A DNA stretch of 64,000 bases from Pseudomonas abietaniphila (GTDB lineage: Bacteria > Pseudomonadota > Gammaproteobacteria > Pseudomonadales > Pseudomonadaceae). Location of the stretch: contig NZ_FNCO01000007.1 in NCBI RefSeq assembly GCF_900100795.1, positions 186,001-250,000 on the forward strand. The letters run 5' to 3'. The notes under the pieces were generated by a model, which was not told the DNA's origin, made no database searches, and saw nothing but the letters and a program-made list of their open reading frames with translations. The position numbers and the translations under genes were made by a program. Shown one piece after another: positions 53,399 to 62,453 of the stretch. Numbering within the stretch: position 1 is the stretch's first letter; every line of letters starts with the position of its first letter.

Positions 53399-54424
53399 TC
53401 AGTTGAACCCACTGGTAGAGATGAAATCGACGTCAGTCTTGGGTTCGGCCCGCATCAACAGCTCGATGACCTGCTCCAGCGTGCGGCCTTCAAAGAGAAT
53501 CGCATGCAACCCGGCGACCAGCGGCATGTAGACCTGCAACTCCTGCGCTTTGACCTTGAGCACTTTAAGCGTATTGACGCCTTCTGCCACTTCGCCCAGG
53601 CGGGTCACGGCTTCATCCAGGCTCAGCCCCTGCCCCAGCGCGAAACCCACCTGATAATTGCGGCTTTTCGGCGACGAGCAGGTCACGATCAGATCCCCTA
53701 CACCGGCAAGCCCCAGGAAGGTCATCGGATTGGCGCCCTGGCTGACCGCGAAACGAGTCATTTCTGCCAGCGCGCGGGTGATCAGCATGCTTTTGGTGTT
53801 CTCGCCCATGCCCAGCGCCACGGCCATGCCGGAAATAATGGCATAGACGTTCTTCAGCGCCCCGCCCAGCTCCACACCAAACCGGTCGGCGCTGGCGTAC
53901 ACGCGGAAGGTGCGACCATGGAGTGCCGCCTGAACCTGCCGGCAAAGGTCCTCGTCCTCACTGGCGACCACCGTGGCCGTCAACGCGTGCTCGGCGATTT
54001 CCCGCGCCAGATTCGGCCCGGACAGCACACCGATGCGCGCTTGCGGCGCGATGTCTTCGAGGATCTCGCTCATCAGCTTGAAGGTCTGGGCTTCGATGCC
54101 TTTGGTCAGGCTGACCAGCATCTTGCCGCTCAGCAAATCGACATAGGGTGTCAGCACACTGCGCAGCGCGCTGGAGGGCAATGCGACGAAGACCAGTTCG
54201 CTGTCGCTCAACGCGCGCTGCAGGTCCGTGACCGGTTCGACCCCTTCGAGCACCTTGATGCCCTTGAGGTAACGCGGGTTCTCGCGGTTGACGCGGATGG
54301 CCTCCGCCTGATCGGGATCACGCATCCACTGCAAGACCCGGTGGCCATTCTCGGCCAGCAGGTTGGCCACGGCTGTCCCGAAGCTGCCACCACCCAGGAC
54401 TGCGATCGGTTGCTGTTGGGTCAT
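53399..54424 (-). CDS. gpsA: Glycerol-3-phosphate dehydrogenase [NAD(P)+]
   Basis: 341 aa. N-terminal dinucleotide motif AVLGGGSFGTAVANLLA, catalytic Lys region GALKNVYAIISGMAVALGMG, and TCSSPKSRNYQVGFALGQG. It makes sn-glycerol-3-phosphate from DHAP for phospholipid synthesis. The start at MTQQQPIAVL is preferred to an upstream Met. Confidence 0.95.
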   Translation of the reverse strand: MTQQQPIAVLGGGSFGTAVANLLAENGHRVLQWMRDPDQAEAIRVNRENPRYLKGIKVLEGVEPVTDLQRALSDSELVFVALPSSALRSVLTPYVDLLSGKMLVSLTKGIEAQTFKLMSEILEDIAPQARIGVLSGPNLAREIAEHALTATVVASEDEDLCRQVQAALHGRTFRVYASADRFGVELGGALKNVYAIISGMAVALGMGENTKSMLITRALAEMTRFAVSQGANPMTFLGLAGVGDLIVTCSSPKSRNYQVGFALGQGLSLDEAVTRLGEVAEGVNTLKVLKVKAQELQVYMPLVAGLHAILFEGRTLEQVIELLMRAEPKTDVDFISTSGFN

Positions 54425-54729
54425 AAAACAATCCATCTAGAGCCATCAGAACTGGCGATGGCTGCATTATACGGAGCGCCGGGCTCGCCACCAGCGGCAA
54501 AACACGACAGCGGCACGCCTCTCGCCGTGGCCCTACTCTTCACAAGGAAATTACCTACGGCTCGGTTAAGATGCGCACCTCGGATGAAAATTCCGCAACC
54601 CATCCGTTGAGCTATCGTTAGGTCGTTTTCCCGATGAGATTCGATTCCATGGCACACCCGTGCACCTGCACCCCCTGTCTTGCGTGAGCAGTGGCACATG
54701 AAGCAACCCATGACAGCCGGTATCAGGCC
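54425..54729. other. Divergent promoter region, no gene seen
   Basis: 305 bp between gpsA and the hybrid kinase. I see no repeat, terminator or convincing operator. It must contain the two divergent promoters. Confidence 0.6.
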
Positions 54730-56655
54730 ATGACGTCGCAACGTGGCTGGAACATCAGCACCCGCACGCAAATTCTCAGTCTGGGCCCCGCCCTGCTGTT
54801 GACGCTTTTATTGATCAGTTTTTTCACCGTGGTGCGCATTCAGGACTTGCGTCAGGAGCTGAATCACACGGGCCAGTTGATCGCGAACCAACTGGCGCCA
54901 GCGTCGGAATATGGCGTGATCGTGGGCAACAACGATGTCCTCGAAAGCCTGATGAAAGCCACGATGAGCACGCCCCACGTGCGCTTTCTCGAGGTTCAGG
55001 ACAACACGGGCAGAGTGCTCGTGCATGTCGAGCAAGCGCCAGACGGGACACGCTCACGGCAGATGGAAATCTTCCAGGCGCCTATCCGTTTGCAACAGGT
55101 CAAGCAGGACGGTAATCGCCTGGACGACAGTGACGACATGACCGGCGTGCCCATCGAAGACTATCTAGGGCGCGTTCTGGTGGGCATGTCCAGCGACGCG
55201 TTCAACGTGCGCGAGCAGGAAATCCTGTTGAAGGCCGGGATCCTTGCGCTGTTCGCCCTCCTCTTTACCTACATCCTGGCCAGACGCCTGTCCCTCAGCC
55301 TGTCTCAACCCATCAGTGCCATGAGCGATGCGGTCAAGGCCATCCAGCACGGTGACTACACCACTCCTTTGCCGGTGGCCGACGACGCCGAACTGGGCGA
55401 CCTTGCCCGCCATATCAACAATCTGGCGCTTGGGTTGGAGAAAGCCAGTCGCGAACAGAAACAAGCCATGGACGAGTTGATCAGAACCCGCGAGGAAGCG
55501 GAGCGTGCCAACAGCGCGAAGTCCGAATTTCTGGCGATGATGAGCCATGAGCTGCGCACGCCGATGAATGGTGTGCTCGGCATGCTGCAGTTGATGGGAA
55601 CGACGAAGATGACCGAGGAACAGGCTGAATATTCCGCCTTGGCCACCGAGTCCACCGAGCACCTGCTGCGGGTGATCAACGACATCCTCGACTTCTCGCG
55701 CTTTGAGCGCGACGCACTGGAACTGGAAAACATTTCGTTCAACCTGGCCGACCTGATTGCCACCTCGGTTCAGGCGTTCGCCCACAATGCACAGCAGCGC
55801 GGCCTGGCGCTCGAGCTGGACGTGCAGCCCGGGCTGGATCTGCTGCGCGTCAAAGGCGACCCGACCCGTATCCGCCAGATCCTCGTCAACCTGATCGGCA
55901 ATGCGCTGAAATTTACCGAGTTCGGCAGCGTGCGGGTCGAAACCGCCTGGCGTCAGAGTGACGCGCAACACATTCTCTTTACCTGCGCGGTGCGCGACAG
56001 CGGCATCGGTATTTCTCCGGAACTGCTGGAATCCATGTTCGACGCGTTCCAGCAGGCCGATAACTCCATTTCAAGGCGCTACGGCGGCACCGGGCTGGGC
56101 CTGCCGATCGCGCGCAATCTGGCGGAAAGGATGGGCGGATCGCTGTACGCAGAAAGCAGCGAGGGACTGGGCTCGGTGTTCCATCTGGAGATTCCGCTAC
56201 AACAGGTCCAGCAGGAAGAACCTGTGCCGCCATCGGGCGCTGTCGGCGAAATGCCGCAAGAGCGCGACGGCTGTGTCCTGCTGGTCGAGGACAACCCGGT
56301 CAACCGCACCGTGGTCGAAGCCATGTTGCGCAGCCTCGGGCTTCAGGTCAGTGTCGCGGGGGATGGCGCGCAAGCCGTCAGCATGGCCAGCCAGGAAAAA
56401 TACGCGTTGATCCTGATGGATTGCCGCCTGCCGATCATGGACGGCTACGAAGCCACGCGCAGAATTCGCCAGCTTCCAGAGCTCGAAACGCTGCCCATCA
56501 TCGCCCTGACCGCCAACGCCCGGCACGGTGATCGCGAGATCTGCCTGCAGGCAGGTATGAACGATTACCTGGCCAAGCCGTTCAAACGCACTGATTTACA
56601 GCAGGTTTTACAGCGTTGGCTGACCTTTAAGGCATCTGCGACTGGCGATAAATGA
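54730..56655 (+). CDS. Hybrid sensor histidine kinase (GacS/RetS-type, PA1611-like position)
   Basis: 641 aa from ATG 54730; a GTG 39 bp upstream is an alternative, and neither has a strong RBS. TM1 ~17-37, periplasmic ~38-165 with the BarA/GacS-like ELNHTGQLIANQLAPASEYG, TM2 ~168-187, then HAMP. HisKA has LAMMSHELRTPMNGVLGML, HATPase has RYGGTGLGLPIARNLAER, and the receiver has LILMDCRLPIMDGYEATRR. No Hpt domain is visible. In P. aeruginosa, from memory, PA1611 sits beside fabA and modulates RetS/GacS; the same position here suggests orthology. Confidence 0.88.
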   Translation: MTSQRGWNISTRTQILSLGPALLLTLLLISFFTVVRIQDLRQELNHTGQLIANQLAPASEYGVIVGNNDVLESLMKATMSTPHVRFLEVQDNTGRVLVHVEQAPDGTRSRQMEIFQAPIRLQQVKQDGNRLDDSDDMTGVPIEDYLGRVLVGMSSDAFNVREQEILLKAGILALFALLFTYILARRLSLSLSQPISAMSDAVKAIQHGDYTTPLPVADDAELGDLARHINNLALGLEKASREQKQAMDELIRTREEAERANSAKSEFLAMMSHELRTPMNGVLGMLQLMGTTKMTEEQAEYSALATESTEHLLRVINDILDFSRFERDALELENISFNLADLIATSVQAFAHNAQQRGLALELDVQPGLDLLRVKGDPTRIRQILVNLIGNALKFTEFGSVRVETAWRQSDAQHILFTCAVRDSGIGISPELLESMFDAFQQADNSISRRYGGTGLGLPIARNLAERMGGSLYAESSEGLGSVFHLEIPLQQVQQEEPVPPSGAVGEMPQERDGCVLLVEDNPVNRTVVEAMLRSLGLQVSVAGDGAQAVSMASQEKYALILMDCRLPIMDGYEATRRIRQLPELETLPIIALTANARHGDREICLQAGMNDYLAKPFKRTDLQQVLQRWLTFKASATGDK

Positions 56656-56716
56656 TAAATTGCGGCAGTCTTGTGTGCCGTGATCGAACTGCGCCGACGC
56701 GCGGACGGAAAATTTC

Positions 56717-56734
56717 AGTGCACAGGTGTACTTT
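56717..56734. promoter_or_regulatory. Candidate FabR/DesT-like operator upstream of fabA
   Basis: AGTGCACAGGTGTACTTT is a semi-palindrome of the AGTGnACA-NN-TGTnCnnT type, resembling operators of FabR/DesT fatty-acid regulators. A second symmetry, GCACAGG-N15-CCTGTGC, spans 56720-56748. It lies 133 bp before the fabA ATG. Confidence 0.45.
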
Positions 56735-56866
56735 CATTTCGCCTGTGCTGTGACTTTCATTACAACGCAATAGTCTATGAGTAGGCTGCCAGCTGAGGAA
56801 TGACCCGCTGGTCAGATTGGGTAAGCATTGCCACACCCTGCCGCACAGGATTATCGAGGAGCTCGC

Positions 56867-57382
56867 ATGACCAAACAAAACGCCTTTACCCGGGAAGATC
56901 TGCTGCGCTGCAGTCGCGGCGAGCTGTTCGGCTCGGGTAACGCGCAACTGCCCGCCCCCAATATGCTGATGATTGATCGCATCACTCATATCAGCGAAGA
57001 AGGCGGCAAGTACGGCAAAGGTGAATTGGTCGCCGAACTGGATATCACTCCGGACCTGTGGTTCTTCGCCTGTCACTTTGAAGGTGATCCGGTGATGCCG
57101 GGGTGCCTGGGCCTGGACGCCATGTGGCAACTGGTCGGTTTCTTCCTGGGCTGGCAAGGCCTGCCGGGCCGCGGCCGTGCGCTGGGTTCGGGCGAAGTGA
57201 AATTCTTTGGTCAGGTGTTGCCGACGGCCAAAAAAGTCACCTACAACATTCAAATCAAGCGCGTCCTCAAAGGCAAACTGAACCTGGCCATCGCCGACGG
57301 TTCGGTGACCGTGGACGGTCGCGAAATCTACACCGCCGAAGGCCTCCGCGTCGGCGTCTTCACCTCCACTGACAATTTCTAA
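56867..57382 (+). CDS. fabA: 3-hydroxydecanoyl-ACP dehydratase/isomerase
   Basis: 171 aa, standard length, starting at MTKQNAFTREDLL with AGGAG 7 nt upstream. CHFEGDPVMPGCLGLDAMW carries catalytic His70 and Asp84. It makes cis-3-decenoyl-ACP, the branch point to unsaturated fatty acids. First gene of the fabA-fabB operon. Confidence 0.97.
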   Translation: MTKQNAFTREDLLRCSRGELFGSGNAQLPAPNMLMIDRITHISEEGGKYGKGELVAELDITPDLWFFACHFEGDPVMPGCLGLDAMWQLVGFFLGWQGLPGRGRALGSGEVKFFGQVLPTAKKVTYNIQIKRVLKGKLNLAIADGSVTVDGREIYTAEGLRVGVFTSTDNF

Positions 57383-57392
57383 GGGTATTCGC

Positions 57393-58613
57393 ATGCGCCG
57401 CGTCGTTATCACTGGTCTGGGCATTGTTTCCTGCTTGGGCAATGACAAAGACACCGTTTCCGCCAACCTGCGTGCAAGTCGCCCTGGCATCCGTTTCAAT
57501 CCGGAATATGCCGAAATGGGTCTGCGCAGCCAGGTATCCGGCTCCATCGACCTCAACCTCGAAGAGCTGATCGATCGCAAGATCTACCGCTTCGTCGGTC
57601 ACGCTGCGGCCTATGCCTATCTGGCCATGAAAGACGCGGTCGCCGACTCCGGCCTGACCGAAGAGCAGGTCTCCAACCCGCGTACCGGCCTGATCGCCGG
57701 TTCCGGTGGCGCGTCGACCCTCAACCAGATGGAAGCGCTGGACATCCTGCGTGAGAAAGGCGTCAAGCGCGTCGGTCCGTACCGCGTGACCCGCACCATG
57801 AGCAGCACCGTTTCGGCCTGCCTGGCGACGCCCTTCAAGATCAAGGGCCTGAACTACTCCATCGCTTCTGCCTGCGCCACCAGTGCTCACTGCATCGGCA
57901 CCGCCATGGAACAGATCCAGATGGGCAAACAGGACATCGTGTTCGCCGGCGGCGGTGAAGAAGAGCACTGGAGCCAGTCGTTCCTGTTCGATGCCATGGG
58001 CGCACTGTCGAGCAAGCGTAACGAAACCCCTGAACAGGCTTCGCGTGCTTACGACGCCGACCGCGACGGCTTCGTCATCGCAGGCGGTGGCGGCATGGTC
58101 GTGGTTGAAGAACTGGAACACGCTCTGGCACGCGGCGCGAAGATCTACGCCGAACTGGTCGGCTACGGCGCGACGTCCGATGGCTACGACATGGTCGCTC
58201 CAAGCGGCGAAGGCGCCATCCGCTGCATGCAGCAGGCGATGTCCACCGTCGACGGCAAGATCGACTACCTGAACACCCACGGCACCTCGACCCCGGTCGG
58301 CGACGTCGCGGAAATGAAAGGTGTGCGTGAAGTATTCGGCGACAACGCGCCAGCCATCAGCTCCACCAAGAGCCTGTCGGGTCACTCGCTGGGCGCCGCA
58401 GGCGTTCACGAAGCGATCTACTGCATGCTGATGATGGAAGGCAACTTCATGGCCGGCTCGGCCAACATCGACGAGCTGGACCCTGAAGTCGCGGACCTGC
58501 CAATCCTGACCAAGACGCGCGAAAACGCCGAGATCAACCTGGTCATGAGCAACAGCTTCGGTTTCGGTGGCACCAACGCCACGCTGGTGATGAAGCGCTG
58601 GACCGGCAAGTAA
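57393..58613 (+). CDS. fabB: 3-oxoacyl-ACP synthase I
   Basis: 406 aa. Catalytic Cys in SIASACATSAHCIG, His in NTHGTSTPVGD and His in KSLSGHSLGAAG form the KAS triad. It elongates the FabA product. Begins 10 bp after fabA with AAGGG; a strong terminator follows. Confidence 0.97.
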   Translation: MRRVVITGLGIVSCLGNDKDTVSANLRASRPGIRFNPEYAEMGLRSQVSGSIDLNLEELIDRKIYRFVGHAAAYAYLAMKDAVADSGLTEEQVSNPRTGLIAGSGGASTLNQMEALDILREKGVKRVGPYRVTRTMSSTVSACLATPFKIKGLNYSIASACATSAHCIGTAMEQIQMGKQDIVFAGGGEEEHWSQSFLFDAMGALSSKRNETPEQASRAYDADRDGFVIAGGGGMVVVEELEHALARGAKIYAELVGYGATSDGYDMVAPSGEGAIRCMQQAMSTVDGKIDYLNTHGTSTPVGDVAEMKGVREVFGDNAPAISSTKSLSGHSLGAAGVHEAIYCMLMMEGNFMAGSANIDELDPEVADLPILTKTRENAEINLVMSNSFGFGGTNATLVMKRWTGK

Positions 58614-58632
58614 TACAGTCTGCCGCAACATG

Positions 58633-58660
58633 AAAAGGCGCCTCTCGAGGCGCCTTTTTT
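58633..58660 (+). terminator. Rho-independent terminator of fabAB
   Basis: AAAAGGCGCCTC and GAGGCGCCTTTT make a near-perfect stem followed by further T residues, 20 bp after the fabB stop. Confidence 0.93.
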
Positions 58661-58705
58661 GTGGGCGTGAATACCTGTGTTAGCTGACTCACTGTCGCTT
58701 TTGCA

Positions 58706-58786
58706 GGAGCGCGCCTGGCGCGCGATGCGCCACACCGAACGACACGATGTGGACTGACACACCGTTTTCGCGGGCAAGCGCGCTCC
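58706..58786. repeat. REP pair downstream of fabB
   Basis: GGAGCGCGCCTGGCGCGCGA (58706-58725) and TCGCGGGCAAGCGCGCTCC (58768-58786) are inverted REP-type arms between the convergent fabB and chemoreceptor genes. Confidence 0.75.
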
Positions 58787-58807
58787 GGAACGAATGCCGC
58801 CTTATGC

Positions 58808-60433
58808 CTACACCGAAAACGCCGCGACCATGCCGTTCAGGTCCGTCGCCAGACGCGACAGGTCATGACTCGCCGCGCTGGTCTGGTTGGCACCGGCAGA
58901 ACTCTGCAGCGCCAGATCGCGGATGTTGGTGAGGTTACGGTCCACTTCACGCGCGACCTGCGCCTGCTCTTCGGACGCGCTTGCGATGACCGTATTGCGC
59001 TCGGTGATCAGCGTGATCGCTGCTGCGATCTCGTCCAGCGCCACGCCCGCCGACTGCGCCAGCTCCAGGGTCGAACGTGCACGGCTGTTGCTGCCCTGCA
59101 TAGCCTCGACCGCTTGATCCGTGCCTTGGCGAATATCACTGACCAACAGCTCGATTTCCTGCGTCGAAGACTGTGTGCGGTGCGCCAGTGCACGAACCTC
59201 GTCCGCAACCACGGCGAAACCTCGGCCAGCTTCTCCGGCACGCGCCGCTTCGATAGCCGCGTTGAGCGCCAGCAGGTTGGTCTGCTCAGCCACCGACCGG
59301 ATCACGTCCAGCACCTTGGTGATGCCGTACACTTTCTGCGCAAGGACGCCGACCTGATCACCGGTCTGCGTGACGTCCTCGGCCAGGTGGTTGATCGAGG
59401 CAACCGTCGCCTTGACCTGCTGACGGCCACGCTCAGCGATACGCTCCGACTCGTCGGAAGCCTGCGAGGTCGCGACCGCGTTGCGCGCCACCTCTTCGAC
59501 CGCTGCGGTCATCTGGTTGACCGCCGTGGCAGCCTGATCGATTTCCAGGCTCTGTTGGTGCAGACCGCGTGTGGAATCTTCGGTCACCGTGCTCAGCTCT
59601 TCCGACGCCGAAGCGAGTTGGCTGGACGAATCGGAAATCCGCAAAATCGTGCGGCGCAAACTGAGCTGCATGGCCTTCAGCGCTTCCAGCAAACGAGCAG
59701 GCTCATCGCGGCCCTGAACGACGATATCAGCGGTAAGGTCGCCAGCCGCGATGACCTGGGCGATACCCAGCGCCTGAGCCAGCGGCTGCACAATGCTGCG
59801 AGTCAACCCCCACGCGAGCACCAGCGTAATGAGCGCGGTCAGGACGATCATCCCCATGACCCAGCTCTGGGCACTGCCGAAGACCTGCTGCGCCAGATCG
59901 GTGGCTTCACCCGCGCCTTTCTTGTTGATCGCCGTCAGTTCGTTGAGTGCCTGGGTCATCTTGTCGGCGTATTGATTCATTTCGCCGTTGATGACCTGCA
60001 AGGCATCGTCCATCTGATTTTGCCGAGACAGCTCCATGACGCGATTTTGCCGCTGAAAGTAAGCCTGTTTGGCGGTGGCAAAACCTTCATACAGTTCACG
60101 CTCACGGGGCGATTCAATCAGTGCGACATAGTGCTGATCGGTGGACTGCAACCCGGCTTTTAGCTGATCGATCTTGGCGTAGTTCTCCTGCAGCGCATCA
60201 GCGCTGCAGTTGAGCATCAGTCGCAGCGTCAACGTCCTGATCCGCATCAAGTCCTGGCCCATCGTCCCCAGCTCCATGACGCTGGGCAGCCATTTACTCT
60301 CCACCAGGTCCGACTGCTTGCGCATGCTGGACATCTGCAGCAGGGCAAACGCCCCCAGACCGAAAACCAGCAGCGCAAGCACACCAAAACCCAGTGCGGC
60401 CCGGGGTGCGATATTCATGTTTCTGACGGTCAT
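58808..60433 (-). CDS. Methyl-accepting chemotaxis protein
   Basis: 541 aa from MTVRNMNIAPRAALGFG, with AAGGGA upstream. TM1 ~13-33, a four-helix-bundle periplasmic domain (~34-190), TM2 ~192-212, HAMP, and signalling tip AEQTNLLALNAAIEAARAGE. The ligand class cannot be read. Its place beside fabB matches the PA1608 position recalled for P. aeruginosa. Confidence 0.93.
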   Translation of the reverse strand: MTVRNMNIAPRAALGFGVLALLVFGLGAFALLQMSSMRKQSDLVESKWLPSVMELGTMGQDLMRIRTLTLRLMLNCSADALQENYAKIDQLKAGLQSTDQHYVALIESPRERELYEGFATAKQAYFQRQNRVMELSRQNQMDDALQVINGEMNQYADKMTQALNELTAINKKGAGEATDLAQQVFGSAQSWVMGMIVLTALITLVLAWGLTRSIVQPLAQALGIAQVIAAGDLTADIVVQGRDEPARLLEALKAMQLSLRRTILRISDSSSQLASASEELSTVTEDSTRGLHQQSLEIDQAATAVNQMTAAVEEVARNAVATSQASDESERIAERGRQQVKATVASINHLAEDVTQTGDQVGVLAQKVYGITKVLDVIRSVAEQTNLLALNAAIEAARAGEAGRGFAVVADEVRALAHRTQSSTQEIELLVSDIRQGTDQAVEAMQGSNSRARSTLELAQSAGVALDEIAAAITLITERNTVIASASEEQAQVAREVDRNLTNIRDLALQSSAGANQTSAASHDLSRLATDLNGMVAAFSV

Positions 60434-60634
60434 AGTGGGTCCCTTCCCCAAACCCTGCGCTGAAAAAAGAGCAGCCGGTTGTCGCTTTCTGTATCGGCTT
60501 ACGCTCCCGAAAGCTGTAGGACAATTCACTAACTAGTTCGTAATAATTTATGACCGCCAGCTGTGAGCACAGACGATCCAGACGGCTGCGTTTATGCTTT
60601 GTATTCTGTTGCCCTGTTTATCGAGAGCCCTGCC

Positions 60635-61498
60635 ATGCTGACCATCAAACCCCGCGCGGAAGACGTCGAAGGCCAACCGATTCTGCGTCCCTTGCCCTCG
60701 GCCCAATGTCGAAGTGTCGGACCGTTCGTGTTCTTCGATCACATGCTGGAAACCACCTATGAGCCGGGGCGTGGCATGGACATCCGCCAGCACCCGCACA
60801 TCGGCCTGTCGACCCTCACCTACCTCTTTGAAGGCCAGATCCAGCACAAAGACAGCCTCGGCAGCGATCAGCATGTCATGCCGGGCGAAGTGAGCTGGAT
60901 GACCGCCGGGAGCGCGATCGCGCATATCGAACGTACGCCGCAGGCGCTTCACGACAGTGGGTCGCGGCTGCACGGCCTGCAAGTCTGGCTGGCATCGCCC
61001 AAAACCCACGAGCAAGGCATTGGCCATTACAGCCATCATCCGGCGGCGACCTTGCCCGTCAGCGACGCCATGGGTATCAGCATCCGCATGATCGCTGGCA
61101 ACGGTTTCTGCCTTGAGTCACCGGTTCCGGTCTTGTCGCCGACGCTGTATGCGCAAGTGATGATGCAGACCGCCACCACGCTGCTGATTCCCGCTGAACA
61201 TGAGCAACGGGCGTTGTACGTGATAGCGGGCGACATGTTGCTGGATGGCGAACCGGTCGAGCCTCGTAGCCTGGTGGTGCTGGACACAGGTGACGAACCG
61301 ACACTGAGCGCTGAAAGCGAATCCCACGCGGTACTGATTGGCGGCGCGCCACTGGATGGGCCACGCAGAATGAACTGGAATTTCGTTGCCAGCGATCCGG
61401 CCTTGATTGATCAGGCAAGGGCGAAATGGGCGGCGGGAGACTGGCCGACAGTGGCCGGGGAAGTGGAGCGGATTGAGTCGCCAGTGAGCAGAAAGTAG
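60635..61498 (+). CDS. Pirin-family protein
   Basis: 287 aa from MLTIKPRAEDVEG, with GAGAG upstream. Metal ligands appear in QHPHIGLSTLTYLFEG, IQHKDSLGSDQ and TAGSAIAHIERTP. Bicupin; relatives have quercetinase activity or regulatory roles. The physiological role here is unknown. Confidence 0.9.
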   Translation: MLTIKPRAEDVEGQPILRPLPSAQCRSVGPFVFFDHMLETTYEPGRGMDIRQHPHIGLSTLTYLFEGQIQHKDSLGSDQHVMPGEVSWMTAGSAIAHIERTPQALHDSGSRLHGLQVWLASPKTHEQGIGHYSHHPAATLPVSDAMGISIRMIAGNGFCLESPVPVLSPTLYAQVMMQTATTLLIPAEHEQRALYVIAGDMLLDGEPVEPRSLVVLDTGDEPTLSAESESHAVLIGGAPLDGPRRMNWNFVASDPALIDQARAKWAAGDWPTVAGEVERIESPVSRK

Positions 61499-61532
61499 CA
61501 CCACGCAACCAGTCACGCCGGACATACACCCG

Positions 61533-61620
61533 GTGGGTGCGAATTCTCTCGCGAGACGACGGCACAGCGGCGACCTCTATATCGCCTGGGCCATCGCATC
61601 GCGAATGAATTCGCTCCCAC
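61533..61620. repeat. REP pair with GAATTC core
   Basis: GTGGGTGCGAATTCTCTCGCGA (positions 61533-61554) is an imperfect inverted copy of the 22-bp arm at 61599-61620. It belongs to the family at 32797 and 46863, and lies between convergent genes. Confidence 0.78.
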
Positions 61621-61649
61621 AGGATTAATAGTGTGTCAAAAACGTTGCA

Positions 61650-62375
61650 TCAGCCCGCGAACACTTCATCCAGCAGATTGTGCATCGCCGTGAACGCGCG
61701 CTTTGAAACTGTCGGGTTGTACATCTGCACGCCAGGGTTGTTGGCATGCGGATCGGTAAACGAATGGAACGCGCCGCCGTAGCTCAGCAGCTGCCAGTCG
61801 ACGTTGGCGGCATTCATTTCGGCTTCGAACGCTGGCAATTGCTCTTTCGGCACCAGTGGATCGGATGCGCCGTGCAATACCAGGACCTTGCCCTTGATGT
61901 TTTTCGCATCGGCCGGGTTGGTGGTATCCAGCGTGCCGTGGAATGACACGGCAGCCTTCAATGGCGCGCCTGTGCGAGCCAGTTCCAGCGCGCAGCAGCC
62001 GCCGAAGCAGAAACCGAATGCTGCCAGGCTTGCCTTGTCCACCTTGGCGACGGTCTGCGCGGTCAGTTGATCCAGCGCTGCCGTCATGCGTTTGTTCAGC
62101 AAGGCACGGTCATTTTTCATCGGCATCATGGCCGCCGCAGCTTCATCGCCGTTTTTCGGCCGCACGTTCTGGCCGTAGAGGTCAGCCAGCAAGACCACGT
62201 ACCCCTTATCCGCCACTTCTTTGGCGATCTGCTCGGCGTCTTCGCTGATGCCCATCCAGTTAGGCGCCATCACCAGCCCTGGCGCCGCCTGGGCACCTTC
62301 ACTGAAGACCAGACGACTTTCGTAGCTCTGCCCGTCAATCTGATACACCACGGACTGCACAGTAACGTTGCTCAT
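61650..62375 (-). CDS. Dienelactone hydrolase family protein
   Basis: 241 aa from MSNVTVQSVVYQI, with AGGAG upstream. Nucleophile Cys in AFGFCFGGCCALEL, Asp in HGASDPLVPKEQ and His in GGAFHSFTDPHA. Cytoplasmic alpha/beta hydrolase; broad ester or lactone substrates are usual. Located just after htpG, separated by a terminator. Confidence 0.9.
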   Translation of the reverse strand: MSNVTVQSVVYQIDGQSYESRLVFSEGAQAAPGLVMAPNWMGISEDAEQIAKEVADKGYVVLLADLYGQNVRPKNGDEAAAAMMPMKNDRALLNKRMTAALDQLTAQTVAKVDKASLAAFGFCFGGCCALELARTGAPLKAAVSFHGTLDTTNPADAKNIKGKVLVLHGASDPLVPKEQLPAFEAEMNAANVDWQLLSYGGAFHSFTDPHANNPGVQMYNPTVSKRAFTAMHNLLDEVFAG

Positions 62376-62416
62376 TGCCGACTCCTGCTGCTGAGAATGA
62401 AGGAATACCAAATGAC

Positions 62417-62438
62417 AAAACCCGCCGGAGCGGGTTTT
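62417..62438 (-). terminator. Rho-independent terminator of htpG
   Basis: AAAACCCGC-CGGA-GCGGGTTTT stem-loop 15 bp beyond the htpG stop; on the minus strand it ends in a T-run. Confidence 0.9.
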
Positions 62439-62453
62439 GACTGCACACAAATG

